Shown one piece after another: positions 54,578 through 63,447 of a stretch of 64,000 bases of DNA. Numbering within the stretch: the first letter of the stretch is position 1; every line of letters begins with the position of its first letter. A model generated the notes under the pieces. It had not been told where the DNA came from. It worked only from the letters and a program-made list of their open reading frames with translations, and searched no databases. Source of the stretch: Glycomyces tritici (GTDB lineage Bacteria; Actinomycetota; Actinomycetes; Mycobacteriales; Micromonosporaceae); the NCBI RefSeq assembly GCF_030403505.1, contig NZ_JAUEMJ010000002.1:248001-312000 (forward strand), written 5' to 3'. A program made the position numbers and the translations under genes.

Positions 54578-56344
54578 ATGTACAGACGCGGCGCTGCGAG
54601 CGACGGTGCACTCACCGATGGTGCATCGAACGCCGAAGGCTTCACCCAGCCGACCCTCGACAGCCTGGGGACCCCGCTCGCCGAGGTGACCTTCTGCGTC
54701 GTCGACCTCGAGACCACCGGCCTGGCCGCGGACGCGTGCGGCATCACCGAGATCGGCGCGGTCAAGGTCAAGGGCGGCGAGGTCATCGGCGAGTTCGGGA
54801 CCCTCGTCAACCCCGGCGAGTCCATCGACCCGCGCGTCACCCGCCTCACGGGCATCACGGACGCGATGGTCGCCGACGCCCCCGGCATCGAGGCGGTCCT
54901 CCCCTCGTTCCTGGAGTTCGCGCGCGGGGCCACCCTCGTCGCCCACAACGCGGGCTTCGACATCGGGTTCCTGCGCCACGCCTGCGAGCTCACCGACACG
55001 CGCTGGCCCCGCCCGCCCGTGGTCGACACCGTGGTCCTGGCCCGGCGCCTCACCGAGAAGAGCGAGGTCCCCAACCGCCGCCTCGCCACCCTCGCGCGGC
55101 TCTTCGGCTCGCCGGTCACCCCGAACCACCGGGCCCTGGACGACGCCCGCGCCACCGTCACCGTGCTCCACGGCCTCATCGAACGCGCCTCCGGGCACGG
55201 CGTGACCACCGACGCGGAGCTCGCCGAGTTCTGCCGCGCCATCCCCTCCGAGCTGCAGCGCCGCAAGAAGCACCTGGCCGACGGCCTCCCGCACGCCCCG
55301 GGCGTCTACATCTTCCGCGACGCGGACGACCGGGCGCTCTACATCGGCGTCTCCGTGGACGTAGCGGCCCGCGTCCGCAGCTACTTCTCGGCCGCCGAGC
55401 AGCGCCGCCGCCTGCGCGACATGCTCGCCTCCGCCGAGCGCGTCGAGGTCGTCGAGTGCGCCCACCGGCTCGAGGCCGGGATCGCGGAACTGCGGCTCAT
55501 CTCCGGCGGCAAGCCGCCCTACAACCGGGCCGCGAAGTTCCCCGAGCACCGGTCCTGGGTGCGCCTGTCCGACGAGCCCTACCCGCGCCTGCAGATCTCC
55601 CGCAACCCGCCCGGCCCGGGCACGCCCCGGCTCGGCCCGACCTCGGGCACGCAGGCGCAGGCGGCGATCGGCGCGATCGAGGCGGCGCTGCCGATCCGCT
55701 CGTGCCGGACCCGCTTGTCCCCCAAGCGGATGTCGCCCTCGTGCGTGCTCGGCGAGATCGGCAGGTGCGTCGAGCCGTGCCGTCACAGCGTGAGCGTCGA
55801 GGAGTACACGGCCGTCGCCGATCGCGCCGCCCGCGCCATGGACGGCGACCCGTCCCCCATCGCCGCGGCCGTCACCGAGCGCCTCGCCGAGCTCGCCGCG
55901 GCCGAGCGCTTCGAGGCCGCCGCCGAACGCCGGGACGAACTCGGCGCCTACCTCCAGCTCGCCGCGGCCACGCACCGCACCAGGAGCCTCGTGGCCGCCG
56001 GGGAGATCGTGGCCGCGGGCCGGGCCAAGGGCGGCGGCTGGGAGATCGCCGTGATCCGCCACGGCCTGCTCGCCGGGGCCGCCCGCACCCCGCCCCGGGC
56101 CGATCCGATGCCGCACATCGCGAAACTGCGCGAGACCTCCCGCGTCGTCGACCCGGTCGAGGACGTCGCCGACGCCGCCCACGCCGCCGAGACCCGGCTC
56201 CTCCTGGAATGGCTCGCCCGCCCCGACGTCCGGCTCGTCATGGTCGAGCGCCCCTGGGCGAGCCGCCTCGACGGGGCCGAGCGCTGGAGCGGCGCGATCC
56301 CCCACGACCCGTCCGCGTGGCGCCGCGGGAACGGCGAACGCTGA
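54578..56344 (+). CDS. DEDD exonuclease / GIY-YIG (UvrC-like) fusion
   Basis: A 588-residue DNA repair protein. Residues 35-205 form a DnaQ/epsilon-type 3'-5' exonuclease: CVVDLETTGLAADACGITEIGAV (Exo I), VAHNAGFDIGFLRHAC (Exo II) and NHRALDDARATVTVLHGL (Exo III). Residues about 245-325 are a GIY-YIG endonuclease domain like that of UvrC: APGVYIFRDADDRALYIGVSVDVAARVRSYF. The rest resembles the UvrC middle region with cysteine-containing PSCVLGEIGRCVEPCRH. Similar fusions are known in actinobacteria and are not the main UvrC. Start ATG 54578 has no ribosome site; GTG 54569 is an alternative. Confidence 0.92.
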   Translation: MYRRGAASDGALTDGASNAEGFTQPTLDSLGTPLAEVTFCVVDLETTGLAADACGITEIGAVKVKGGEVIGEFGTLVNPGESIDPRVTRLTGITDAMVADAPGIEAVLPSFLEFARGATLVAHNAGFDIGFLRHACELTDTRWPRPPVVDTVVLARRLTEKSEVPNRRLATLARLFGSPVTPNHRALDDARATVTVLHGLIERASGHGVTTDAELAEFCRAIPSELQRRKKHLADGLPHAPGVYIFRDADDRALYIGVSVDVAARVRSYFSAAEQRRRLRDMLASAERVEVVECAHRLEAGIAELRLISGGKPPYNRAAKFPEHRSWVRLSDEPYPRLQISRNPPGPGTPRLGPTSGTQAQAAIGAIEAALPIRSCRTRLSPKRMSPSCVLGEIGRCVEPCRHSVSVEEYTAVADRAARAMDGDPSPIAAAVTERLAELAAAERFEAAAERRDELGAYLQLAAATHRTRSLVAAGEIVAAGRAKGGGWEIAVIRHGLLAGAARTPPRADPMPHIAKLRETSRVVDPVEDVADAAHAAETRLLLEWLARPDVRLVMVERPWASRLDGAERWSGAIPHDPSAWRRGNGER

Positions 56345-56714
56345 ACCGCACTCGTCTTCCCCGGCGTGTCACACCCTTCCGGCATCATCGAAACCGGGGG
56401 CGGTCCAGCGCCGACACACCCGACCCCGGGGGCCGCAGCCTTCCACATGCTGAGATCCCGCCTCGAACCCTCCGCTGTCCCAACGCAACCCACCGTGCCA
56501 GCCTCCGGGACCGCCCCAACCCGGCGAATCGGACGTGAGTCGTCTCGCATCCATTTGCGGCGCTTGAGGTTTCCACCGGCAGGCCCGCGCGGGTACTGTG
56601 TGTCATCCGCCGGTGGCGGCGGCCCAGCCGAAATCCGACAGTGTCTAGTGTCGATTCTCTCCAAGAATCGTTGTACATCTAGAATGCGGTCAACCTTGGG
56701 CATCGGAGGCTTTC
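56345..56714. other. Intergenic region before the RSH gene
   Basis: 370 bp with no convincing gene; frames open here have atypical composition and no ribosome sites. The right half holds the predicted RSH promoter and inverted repeat (56652-56685). Nothing else recognised. Confidence 0.55.
56652..56685 (+). promoter_or_regulatory. RSH gene promoter with inverted repeat
   Basis: A strong -10 box TAGAAT (56680-56685), 29 bp before the ATG, has no matching -35. The -35 region is occupied by a perfect inverted repeat CGATTCT-CTCCA-AGAATCG (56652-56670), a likely activator or repressor site. Confidence 0.5.
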
Positions 56715-58442
56715 ATGTTGCGCGCATTGCTTTCCGCTACTCGATCTGCCAAACCTGACGATCCGTGGGACCTCGCGGGCAAAGTGGCGCAGCTCGAAGC
56801 CGCCCACCGTGCCCATTACGAGCAGCCCGACATGCTCCTGGTCCGCCGCGCCTACCGCATCGCCGAGCAGATGCACCGCGGGCAGGCCCGCCGCTCGGGC
56901 GAGCCCTACATCACCCACCCGATCGCGGTCTCCACCATCCTCGCCGAACTCGGCGTCGACACCGCCACCATCGCGGCCGGGCTCCTCCACGACACGGTCG
57001 AGGACACCAGCTACTCCCTCGAGGCGCTCCGCGGCGACTTCGGCGACGAGATCGCCGTGATGGTCGACGGCGTCACCAAGCTCGACAAGATCCACCTCGG
57101 GTCGGCCGCCGAGGCCGAGACGTTCCGCAAGCTCGTGCTCACCGCCGGGCGCGACATCCGCGTCATGGTCATCAAGCTCGCCGACCGCCTCCACAACATG
57201 CGGACCATCAAGTTCAAGAAGCGCCCCAGCCAGATCCGCATCGCCGAGGCCACCAAGGACGTCCTCATCCCCCTCGCCGACCGCCTCGGCCTCTACGTGA
57301 TCAAGCGCGAGCTCGAGGACATCGTCCTGGAGACCCTCGAACCGGAGGTCTTCCAGGCCATCCGCGAGCACCTCGGCTCCGACACCGACCGCAACCGCCA
57401 GGTCGCCGTCATCGCCCCCCAGGTCCGCCGGGCCCTGCGCGAGTTCAAGGTCGCCGCCCGCCTCCTGGACCGTCCCCGGCACCCGTACTCGATCTACCGC
57501 GAGATGCAGAAGCACCCCGGCACCGGCCCGGCCGACCCGCCGCGCATGGTCATCGTCGTCGAGGGCCCCGCCACCGACTGCTACGCCGCGCTCGGGGCGA
57601 TCCACAAGCTCTGGAAGCCCATCGGCGGCAAGTTCCGCGACCTCATCGCGGCCCGGAAGTTCAACCTGTACCAGTCGATCCACACCGCCGTGGCCGGCCC
57701 CGGCGGCACCCCCATCGAGTTCCTCATCCGCACCAAGGAGATGCACGAGACCGCCGAGGTCGGCATCGTCGCCGGCCTGCGCCAGTCCGGCGCCAACCCG
57801 GTCGAGATCCAGCTCCCCTGGCTCCAGCGCCTCCTCGAATGGCAGAACGACGTCGCCGACTCCGGCCAGTTCCTCGACTCCCTCCGCTGCGACCTCGCCG
57901 ACCAGGACATCATCGTCTTCACCCGCGACGGCGGGCAGCTCATGGTCCCCAAGGCCTCCACCCCCGTCGACGTCGCCTACTGCTCCGGCCCCTCCAAGGG
58001 CCACCGGCTCATCGCCGCGTACGTCAACGGCGAGATCGCCCCCCTCGCCCAGAGCCTGCGCGACGGCGACACCGTCGAGCTCGTCCTCACCAACGAGCAG
58101 CCCTACGGCCCCTCGAAGCAGTGGCTCGACCACGCCAAGACCCCCGAGGCCCAGCTCCACATCAACGACTGGTTCGGGTCCATGGAGGACATCGACTCCA
58201 CCGGGGAACTCCCGATCATCCCCATGCAGCGCTTCGAGGACGAACTGAAGGCCGGAAAGAACCGCCTGTGGCGGTCCCTGATCGCCCGCGGGCGCGGACT
58301 GTCAGGGGAGCAACCGCTCCACGGCGTCGCCTCGTCTCTGGGCTTCCCAGACCTCGACTCGCTCTATCTGGCCCTCGCCCGCGAGAAGCTCGACCCGGAC
58401 GAGCTCGCCGAGAAGCTCATCACCACCGTCGACCGCTTCTGA
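56715..58442 (+). CDS. RelA/SpoT homologue with damaged synthetase domain
   Basis: A 575-residue RSH protein. The HD hydrolase is intact: ITHPIAV (His68), LLHDTVEDT (His92, Asp93, Glu96, Asp97) and KLADRLHNMRT (Asp157, Asn161), so it should degrade (p)ppGpp. In the synthetase domain, PYSIYREM, CYAALGAIHKLW, LYQSIHTAVAGPGG and the Glu of PIEFLIRT remain, but the usual (Y)DLxGxR segment with its essential Asp is replaced by the shorter GPADPPRMVIVV, and EVQIRT is changed to EFLIRT. A TGS domain (about 397-458) follows; the C-terminal ACT and zinc-finger regions of full-length Rel (750-850 residues) are absent. GGAGG lies 5 nt before ATG 56715. Probably a hydrolase-biased second RSH. Confidence 0.9.
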   Translation: MLRALLSATRSAKPDDPWDLAGKVAQLEAAHRAHYEQPDMLLVRRAYRIAEQMHRGQARRSGEPYITHPIAVSTILAELGVDTATIAAGLLHDTVEDTSYSLEALRGDFGDEIAVMVDGVTKLDKIHLGSAAEAETFRKLVLTAGRDIRVMVIKLADRLHNMRTIKFKKRPSQIRIAEATKDVLIPLADRLGLYVIKRELEDIVLETLEPEVFQAIREHLGSDTDRNRQVAVIAPQVRRALREFKVAARLLDRPRHPYSIYREMQKHPGTGPADPPRMVIVVEGPATDCYAALGAIHKLWKPIGGKFRDLIAARKFNLYQSIHTAVAGPGGTPIEFLIRTKEMHETAEVGIVAGLRQSGANPVEIQLPWLQRLLEWQNDVADSGQFLDSLRCDLADQDIIVFTRDGGQLMVPKASTPVDVAYCSGPSKGHRLIAAYVNGEIAPLAQSLRDGDTVELVLTNEQPYGPSKQWLDHAKTPEAQLHINDWFGSMEDIDSTGELPIIPMQRFEDELKAGKNRLWRSLIARGRGLSGEQPLHGVASSLGFPDLDSLYLALAREKLDPDELAEKLITTVDRF

Positions 58443-58461
58443 CCCGGCACCGGACGCAGCG

Positions 58462-58497
58462 AGAGCGGGGCCGCACCTTCCGGTGCGGCCCCGCTCT
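58462..58497. terminator. Bidirectional terminator hairpin
   Basis: A perfect 16-bp stem (58462-58477 with 58482-58497, TTCC loop), GC-rich, between the convergent RSH and qcrB genes. Confidence 0.88.
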
Positions 58498-58508
58498 TCA
58501 CTCGTTCG

Positions 58509-60095
58509 CTAGTGCTTGCCCGACTCGATCTCGTCGCGCCGCTCGGCGCGGCCGTCCTCGGACGGCTCCTCGATCGACTTGAAGAAGCCCTTGTCGGCGG
58601 GCGGCAGCGCGCCGATGCGGTTCATCTTCTTCGGGACCACCCAACCGTTGTACTCCAGCTCGGTGTGGCCGTGCTCGTCCGGCTCCGCGAGGGGCTGGTG
58701 CACCTCGTAGAAGCGGCCGTTCGGGTCGCGCATCAGGATGCCCGTCTCCAGGCCGTGCGCGAGGACCTCGCGGTCGTGCTGCTGCAGGCCCAGGCAGATC
58801 CGGTACGTCACGTAGTACGCGATGATCGGCAGGACCACGAGTCCGATGCGGCCCGCCCAGGTCATGGCGTTCAGGCTGATGTCGAACTTCTCGGCGAACA
58901 CGTCGTTGCCGCCGGAGATCACGCCGATGATCCAGAAGACCACGACCATGACGCCGAGGCTGGTGCGGCCCGCGTTGTCGCGGGGACGCTGCAGCAGGTT
59001 GTGGTGCCCGCGGTCCTTGGTGAACCGCCGCTCCAGCGCCGGGTACAGCAGCGGCAGCACGACCGACAGGCCCATGCCCACGATGCCCGGCCAGAACACC
59101 GGCGGCAGCGTGAAGTACGGCGGGATGCGCAGTTCCCATGCGGGGAACAGGCGGATCAGGCCGTCCAGGTACATGACGTAGAAGTCGGGCTGCGAGGCCG
59201 AGGACACGACCGAGACCTCGTAGGGGCCGAAGAGCCAGATCGGGTTGATCTGGAACAGGCCCGCCATCGCGCCGAGGACGCCCCAGATGAACAGCATGAA
59301 GCCGACCTGCTTCATGACGTAGTTCGGGAACATCCGGAAGCCGACCACGTTGTGCTCGGTGCGGCCCGGTCCGGGCCACTGGGTGTGCTTCTGCGCGAAC
59401 ACGAGCCCGATGTGGACCACGATGAGGCCCAGGATCAGCAGCGGGAACACGAACACGTGGATGATGTAGAGCATCGAGATCACGCTCGTGCCCGGGAACT
59501 GGCCGCCGAAGAGCGCCGCCGAGGCCCAGGGCCCGATGAACGGGATCGAGACGGTCATGCCCTCCATGATGCGAAGGCCGGTGCCCGAGAGGCCGTCGTC
59601 CGGCAGCGAGTAGCCGAAGAAGCCCTCGAAGAAGCCGAGCCAGAACAGCAGGATGCCGATCATCCAGTTCGTCTCGCGCGGCGCGCGGAACGCGCCGGTG
59701 AAGAAGATCCGGAGCATGTGGACCAGGATCGACGCCATGAACAGCAGGGTCGACCAGTGGTGCATCTGGCGCATGAACAGGCCGCCGCGCACCTCGAACG
59801 AGAGGTCGAGGGCCGAGGCGTAGGCCTGCGACATCTCGACGCCCTGCAGCGGCACGTACGCGCCGTGGTAGGTCACCTCGACCATGGACGGCTCGAAGAA
59901 CAGCGCCAGGAAGGTGCCCGAGAGCAGCAGGAGGATGAACGAGAACAGCGCGATCTCGCCCAGGAGGAAGGACCAGTGGTCCGGGAACACCTTGTTGAAC
60001 AGGATCCGGGCCGGACCCGCGAGCTTGAAGCGGTCGTCGAGCTCGCCGCCCGCCTTGGTCAGCAGGCTGTCACTCGTGCCTTTGCGGCGTTTCAC
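58509..60095 (-). CDS. qcrB: Cytochrome bc1 complex cytochrome b subunit
   Basis: A 528-residue membrane subunit of the actinobacterial menaquinol:cytochrome c reductase. Eight or nine helices; the haem-ligand histidines lie in MRQMHHWSTLLFMASILVHMLRIFFTG and ISMLYIIHVFVFPLLILGLIVVHIGLV. GYSLPDDGLSG and PPYFTLPPVFWPG belong to the quinol-oxidation region. The C-terminal extension past 430 (to EIESGKH) is typical of actinobacterial QcrB, which forms a supercomplex with the aa3 oxidase. GTG 60095 overlaps the qcrA stop by 4 bp. Last gene of the ctaE-qcrCAB cluster. Confidence 0.97.
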   Translation of the reverse strand: MKRRKGTSDSLLTKAGGELDDRFKLAGPARILFNKVFPDHWSFLLGEIALFSFILLLLSGTFLALFFEPSMVEVTYHGAYVPLQGVEMSQAYASALDLSFEVRGGLFMRQMHHWSTLLFMASILVHMLRIFFTGAFRAPRETNWMIGILLFWLGFFEGFFGYSLPDDGLSGTGLRIMEGMTVSIPFIGPWASAALFGGQFPGTSVISMLYIIHVFVFPLLILGLIVVHIGLVFAQKHTQWPGPGRTEHNVVGFRMFPNYVMKQVGFMLFIWGVLGAMAGLFQINPIWLFGPYEVSVVSSASQPDFYVMYLDGLIRLFPAWELRIPPYFTLPPVFWPGIVGMGLSVVLPLLYPALERRFTKDRGHHNLLQRPRDNAGRTSLGVMVVVFWIIGVISGGNDVFAEKFDISLNAMTWAGRIGLVVLPIIAYYVTYRICLGLQQHDREVLAHGLETGILMRDPNGRFYEVHQPLAEPDEHGHTELEYNGWVVPKKMNRIGALPPADKGFFKSIEEPSEDGRAERRDEIESGKH

Positions 60096-61207
60096 TTCTC
60101 ATCCTCCTCGGGGAGGGACGGGCGGTTCCAGAACGCCGGCCCCGGGGGCACCAGGAAGTCCGACTTCGCGATGAAGAAGCCCTCTTCGTCGACGGTGAAC
60201 GGCAGCATCGGCAGGTGCCGGGTCGCCGGGCCGAAGACCGGTGCGGCGTTGTCCACCACGTTGAACTGCGACTGGTGGCACGGGCACAGCAGGCGCTGGC
60301 TCTGCTGCTCGTAAAGGCTGGTCGGGCAGCCGACGTGGGTGCAGATCTTCGAGTAGGCGACGAAGTTGCCCCACAGCGCGTCGGCGTCCTGGTACATCGG
60401 GTACAGGTTCTCGCGCAGGATCGCTGCGTCCGCGTCACGCAGGTGGATCAGCAGGACCGGCGAGGTCGGGTACTTGTTGGTCGCGCCGTGGTCGATGGCC
60501 GGGTAGACGGTGATCTGACCGCCGACCGAGACCATGTCCGGGCGCACCATGGCGCCGTCGCGCATCATGAAGCGGACGGGCTCGCCGTCGTTGTGCCGCT
60601 CGGCGTTCCAGCCGGTGACGGTGAGCATGTCGCCCGGGTCCTTGATGAGCGCGCCCAGCGGGGCGATCGCGGCCAGGCCGAGCGGCGCGGCGCCCAGGAG
60701 GGCGGCCTTCACCAGGAACGGCCGGCGCTTGAGGCCCATGTCCTCGACCATGTTGTCCACGGTGGCCTCGGCGATCTTGCGGTCGTCCGAAGAGGATCCG
60801 CCGTCGTGGCGGTCCTGCACCAGCTCCTCGACCGGGAGCAGCTTCTTCGCCCAGGTGAGCACGCCGACTGCGAAGAACAGCAGCGAGAAGCCGAGCGTGG
60901 TGCCGAGCACCGGCGTGTACCAGGTCTGGAGGTCGCGCCAGGTGGCGGCGCCCTCGTACTCCCAGGGCCAGAAGATGTACGCCGCCACGAACGCGGTCGC
61001 GAACAGCCCCGAGACCAGGAACAGACCGCCGACGATGCGCTCCATGCGCTTCTCGAGCTTGGTCCCCGGCTTGGCGAAGCGCGGCTCGTAGTGAATGATC
61101 TCGATGTCGTCGCGACGCAGGCCCTCGGTGTAGACCTCGAAGCGGCTGAGCTTCGGGTTGCTCAGGTCCACCGGTTCGGGCGGGTTGCTGTCGTTGTGGG
61201 CACTCAC
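60092..61207 (-). CDS. qcrA: Rieske iron-sulfur subunit of cytochrome bc1
   Basis: A 371-residue subunit with three N-terminal/central helices (IVGGLFLVSGLFATAFVAAYIFW, LGTTLGFSLLFFAVGVLTWA, VKAALLGAAPLGLAAIAPLG), the actinobacterial three-helix form. The 2Fe-2S ligands are in CTHVGC (Cys289, His291) and CPCHQS (Cys308, His311), with Cys294 and Cys310 forming the stabilising disulfide. It passes electrons from menaquinol to the dihaem QcrC. GTG 61207 overlaps the qcrC stop (GTGA), and its own stop overlaps qcrB, so the three are tightly coupled. Confidence 0.97.
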   Translation of the reverse strand: MSAHNDSNPPEPVDLSNPKLSRFEVYTEGLRRDDIEIIHYEPRFAKPGTKLEKRMERIVGGLFLVSGLFATAFVAAYIFWPWEYEGAATWRDLQTWYTPVLGTTLGFSLLFFAVGVLTWAKKLLPVEELVQDRHDGGSSSDDRKIAEATVDNMVEDMGLKRRPFLVKAALLGAAPLGLAAIAPLGALIKDPGDMLTVTGWNAERHNDGEPVRFMMRDGAMVRPDMVSVGGQITVYPAIDHGATNKYPTSPVLLIHLRDADAAILRENLYPMYQDADALWGNFVAYSKICTHVGCPTSLYEQQSQRLLCPCHQSQFNVVDNAAPVFGPATRHLPMLPFTVDEEGFFIAKSDFLVPPGPAFWNRPSLPEEDEK

Positions 61208-62013
61208 GATTTACCTGCAATCCAGAGCGTGGTCAGCAGGAGCGCGGTCATGCCGACCAGGAAGATGGCCAGTCCTTCGGTGGCCGGTCCGAAACGGCCG
61301 AGAGTGAACACCCCGCCCGGGTCCTTGTCGTCGTTCACCAGGTACTGGGCGTAGGCGATGAGCTCGGCCTTCTGCTCAGGGGTGAGCTCGTTGTCGGCGA
61401 AGACCGGCATGTTCTGCGGGCCGGTCAGCATCGCCTGGTAGATCTCCTCGTTGCTGACGCCTTCCAGGGACGGCGCGTGCGCGCCCGAGGAGAGGGCGCC
61501 GCCGCCGCCGGCGTAGCCGTGGCAGGAGGAGCAGTTCACGCGGTAGAGCTCGCCGCCGGCGGCCACGTCGGCCTCTTCGACCATCGCGTCGAGGTCGTCG
61601 GGAGTGCCGGCGCCGCCGCCGAGGTACTCGATGTAGGCACCGAGCCACGCGGCCTCTTCTTCGGTGAAGACCGGGTACTCCGTGCTCGGGGCCTGCGCGC
61701 CCTGCGCGGCCATCGGCATGCGGCCGGTGTTCACCTGGAACTCGACGGCCGCGGATCCGACGCCGATGAGGCTCGGTCCGCGCCCTTCGACGCCTTCGCC
61801 GTTATCGCCGTGGCAGGAGATGCAGCTGGTGTCGTAGAGCTCCTGGCCCTTGACGGCCTCGGAGTCGATCGCGTTGGACTCGGCCTCCTGCGCGTACAGG
61901 CTCGGGGAGAACGCCGAGTAGAGCCCTCCGACGATGACCAGTGCGCCGGTGAACCTGGCCAGCGCGCCGAGGCGCTTGCGCCAGCCTCGCCGGCGTTTCG
62001 CTGATGCAGCCAC
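61204..62013 (-). CDS. qcrC: Dihaem cytochrome c subunit of bc1 complex
   Basis: A 269-residue membrane-anchored cytochrome c. A basic N terminus and signal/anchor (FTGALVIVGGLYSAFSPSLYAQ) are followed by two haem-binding motifs, CISCH (64-68) and CSSCH (161-165), and a C-terminal helix (GLAIFLVGMTALLLTTLWIAG). The dihaem QcrC replaces both cytochrome c1 and soluble cytochrome c in actinobacteria and hands electrons straight to the aa3 oxidase. GTG 62013 has GGTGAGG eight bases upstream; the frame is open further, but upstream residues are not family-like. Confidence 0.96.
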   Translation of the reverse strand: MAASAKRRRGWRKRLGALARFTGALVIVGGLYSAFSPSLYAQEAESNAIDSEAVKGQELYDTSCISCHGDNGEGVEGRGPSLIGVGSAAVEFQVNTGRMPMAAQGAQAPSTEYPVFTEEEAAWLGAYIEYLGGGAGTPDDLDAMVEEADVAAGGELYRVNCSSCHGYAGGGGALSSGAHAPSLEGVSNEEIYQAMLTGPQNMPVFADNELTPEQKAELIAYAQYLVNDDKDPGGVFTLGRFGPATEGLAIFLVGMTALLLTTLWIAGKS

Positions 62014-62120
62014 GGTTGTTGCCTCACCTTTATCTAGCTCTCGGACCGGACCGGGCCCGTTGTGGTCCCGGTTCGGCCGGCGGCCGCCTCCGGGGGGCGG
62101 CCGTCGCAATTCTCGGATAG

Positions 62121-62141
62121 GGCTCCGGTGGAACCGGAGCC
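62121..62141 (-). terminator. Hairpin between ctaE and qcrC
   Basis: A 9-bp stem GGCTCCGGT-GGA-ACCGGAGCC 45 bp after the ctaE stop, next to a small repeat CTGAC...GTCAG (62141-62159). It may act as partial terminator or mRNA-stability element separating ctaE from qcrCAB levels. Confidence 0.5.
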
Positions 62142-62185
62142 TGACTTGCTGTGGGTCAGTTCAGGAGCGAACCGGCCGGAGTGTT

Positions 62186-62800
62186 TCAGTACTGGGCCAT
62201 CGGAAGGAAGTAGATCACGGCGAACAGCGCGATCCAGACCACGTCGACGAAGTGCCAGTAGTAGGACACCACGATGGACGCGGTGGCCTGGGCCGGGCTG
62301 AAGCGTCCCATCGTCGTGCGGATGAGGTAGACGATGAACGCGATGAGGCCGCCGGTGACGTGGAGGCCGTGGAAGCCGGTGGTCAGGAAGAACATCGTCC
62401 AGTAGCCGTCGGCCGAGATCGAGTGGCCTTCGGTGACCAGGTTCCGGTACTCGTTCACCTGGCCGAGGACGAAGACGAGTCCCATCACGAACGTGACCGC
62501 GAACCAGAGCCGCAGCTTGTAGACGTCGCCCCGCTCAGCGGCGAAGACGCCCAGCTGGCAGGTGACCGACGAGGCCACGAGGATCACGGTGAACACCAGC
62601 GCGTACGGGATCTCGAGGTGGTGGTAGCCCTCCTCGTACATCGCGGGCGCGGAGGCCTGGATGGAGAAGTACATCGCGAACAGGCCCGCAAAGAACATCA
62701 GTTCGCTGCTCAACCACACGATGGTGCCGACACTGACGACGTTGGGCCGCGTCAGTGAGTGGATACGGCTGGGGTCGATAGTTGCTTCGGCGGCAGTCAC
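62186..62800 (-). CDS. ctaE: Cytochrome c oxidase subunit III
   Basis: A 204-residue membrane subunit of the aa3 terminal oxidase with five helices: [93 protein letters not shown] and [22 protein letters not shown]. The FHGLHV and WHFVDVVW histidine segments are the subunit III hallmarks. GTG 62800 (VTAAEAT) is chosen from the family start; GTG 62806 is two codons upstream. A TAATAAT element lies about 8 nt before it, so the mRNA may be leaderless. Confidence 0.95.
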   Translation of the reverse strand: MTAAEATIDPSRIHSLTRPNVVSVGTIVWLSSELMFFAGLFAMYFSIQASAPAMYEEGYHHLEIPYALVFTVILVASSVTCQLGVFAAERGDVYKLRLWFAVTFVMGLVFVLGQVNEYRNLVTEGHSISADGYWTMFFLTTGFHGLHVTGGLIAFIVYLIRTTMGRFSPAQATASIVVSYYWHFVDVVWIALFAVIYFLPMAQY

Positions 62801-62998
62801 GCGCACATTATTACGGCCCGGCGGGCCCAAGCTGCGCATGGGGTGTGTTTTTCGCGCGTGTCGCGCGGTTGTAGGCTCCCAGGCTTCTCACACCGTGTGC
62901 CCAGGTCATTCAAGGTTCGGCCAATGTGGGCACTCGGTTCCGGGGAAGTGGCCGCGCCGCTCTTCCCATTTCAGTGTGGCCGGTTTAATATGCGAGGC

Positions 62999-63424
62999 GT
63001 GACTACCTCAACGTCTGAGTACGCGGTCCTGCTGTACAGCCATCGACCCGCGGTCATCGAGCAGATGCGCTCGGCGATCGGCGAGGAGCCGGTGGAGGGG
63101 GTGAAGATCGAGTACGCCGTCGCGGGCGAGTACGACGAGGCGGTGGCGCTGATCGACAAGTACGCCGTGGACCTGGTGCTGCTCGACGGCGAGGCGCAGC
63201 CCGCCGGCGGACTGGGGATCGCCCGGCAGTTGCGGGACGAGTTCGACGAGCCGCCGCTCCTGGCGGTCGTGGTGGCCCGGGCGGCGGACCGGTGGCTGGC
63301 GGCGTGGTCGCGGGCGGATGCGGTGCTCATGTACCCCCTCAATCCCGTGACTACGGGGCAGACGGTAGTAGACTTGCTGGTCAGCCGCGCAGAAGGCGTG
63401 GCGCCGGCGCAGCGCGCCGCCTGA
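62999..63424 (+). CDS. Pseudo-receiver (response-regulator-like) protein
   Basis: A 141-residue stand-alone receiver-fold protein, conserved in this position between ctaE and trpD in actinomycetes. It keeps DLVLLDGEAQPAGGLGIARQL, whose Asp equals the phospho-acceptor, but the acidic pair at the end of strand 1 is replaced (LLYSHRP) and the conserved Lys of strand 5 is missing (VLMYPLNPV), so phosphorylation is doubtful. No output domain. GTG 62999 lies about nine bases after TTTAATAT, suggesting a leaderless start; ATG 62990 is an alternative. Function unknown. trpD follows 23 bp later. Confidence 0.82.
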   Translation: MTTSTSEYAVLLYSHRPAVIEQMRSAIGEEPVEGVKIEYAVAGEYDEAVALIDKYAVDLVLLDGEAQPAGGLGIARQLRDEFDEPPLLAVVVARAADRWLAAWSRADAVLMYPLNPVTTGQTVVDLLVSRAEGVAPAQRAA

Positions 63425-63447
63425 CCTCCCCCTTTTCAGGAGTCCTT

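Noticed and set aside
56366..56758. 130-codon frame in the intergenic region before the RSH gene
   Set aside because: No ribosome site, Pro/Thr/Arg low-complexity composition, and it runs into the RSH start in another frame.
62759..62998. N-terminal extension of the pseudo-receiver frame
   Set aside because: It lies across the ctaE start region with Ser/Arg/Cys-rich sequence; a -10 element just before GTG 62999 marks the true start.
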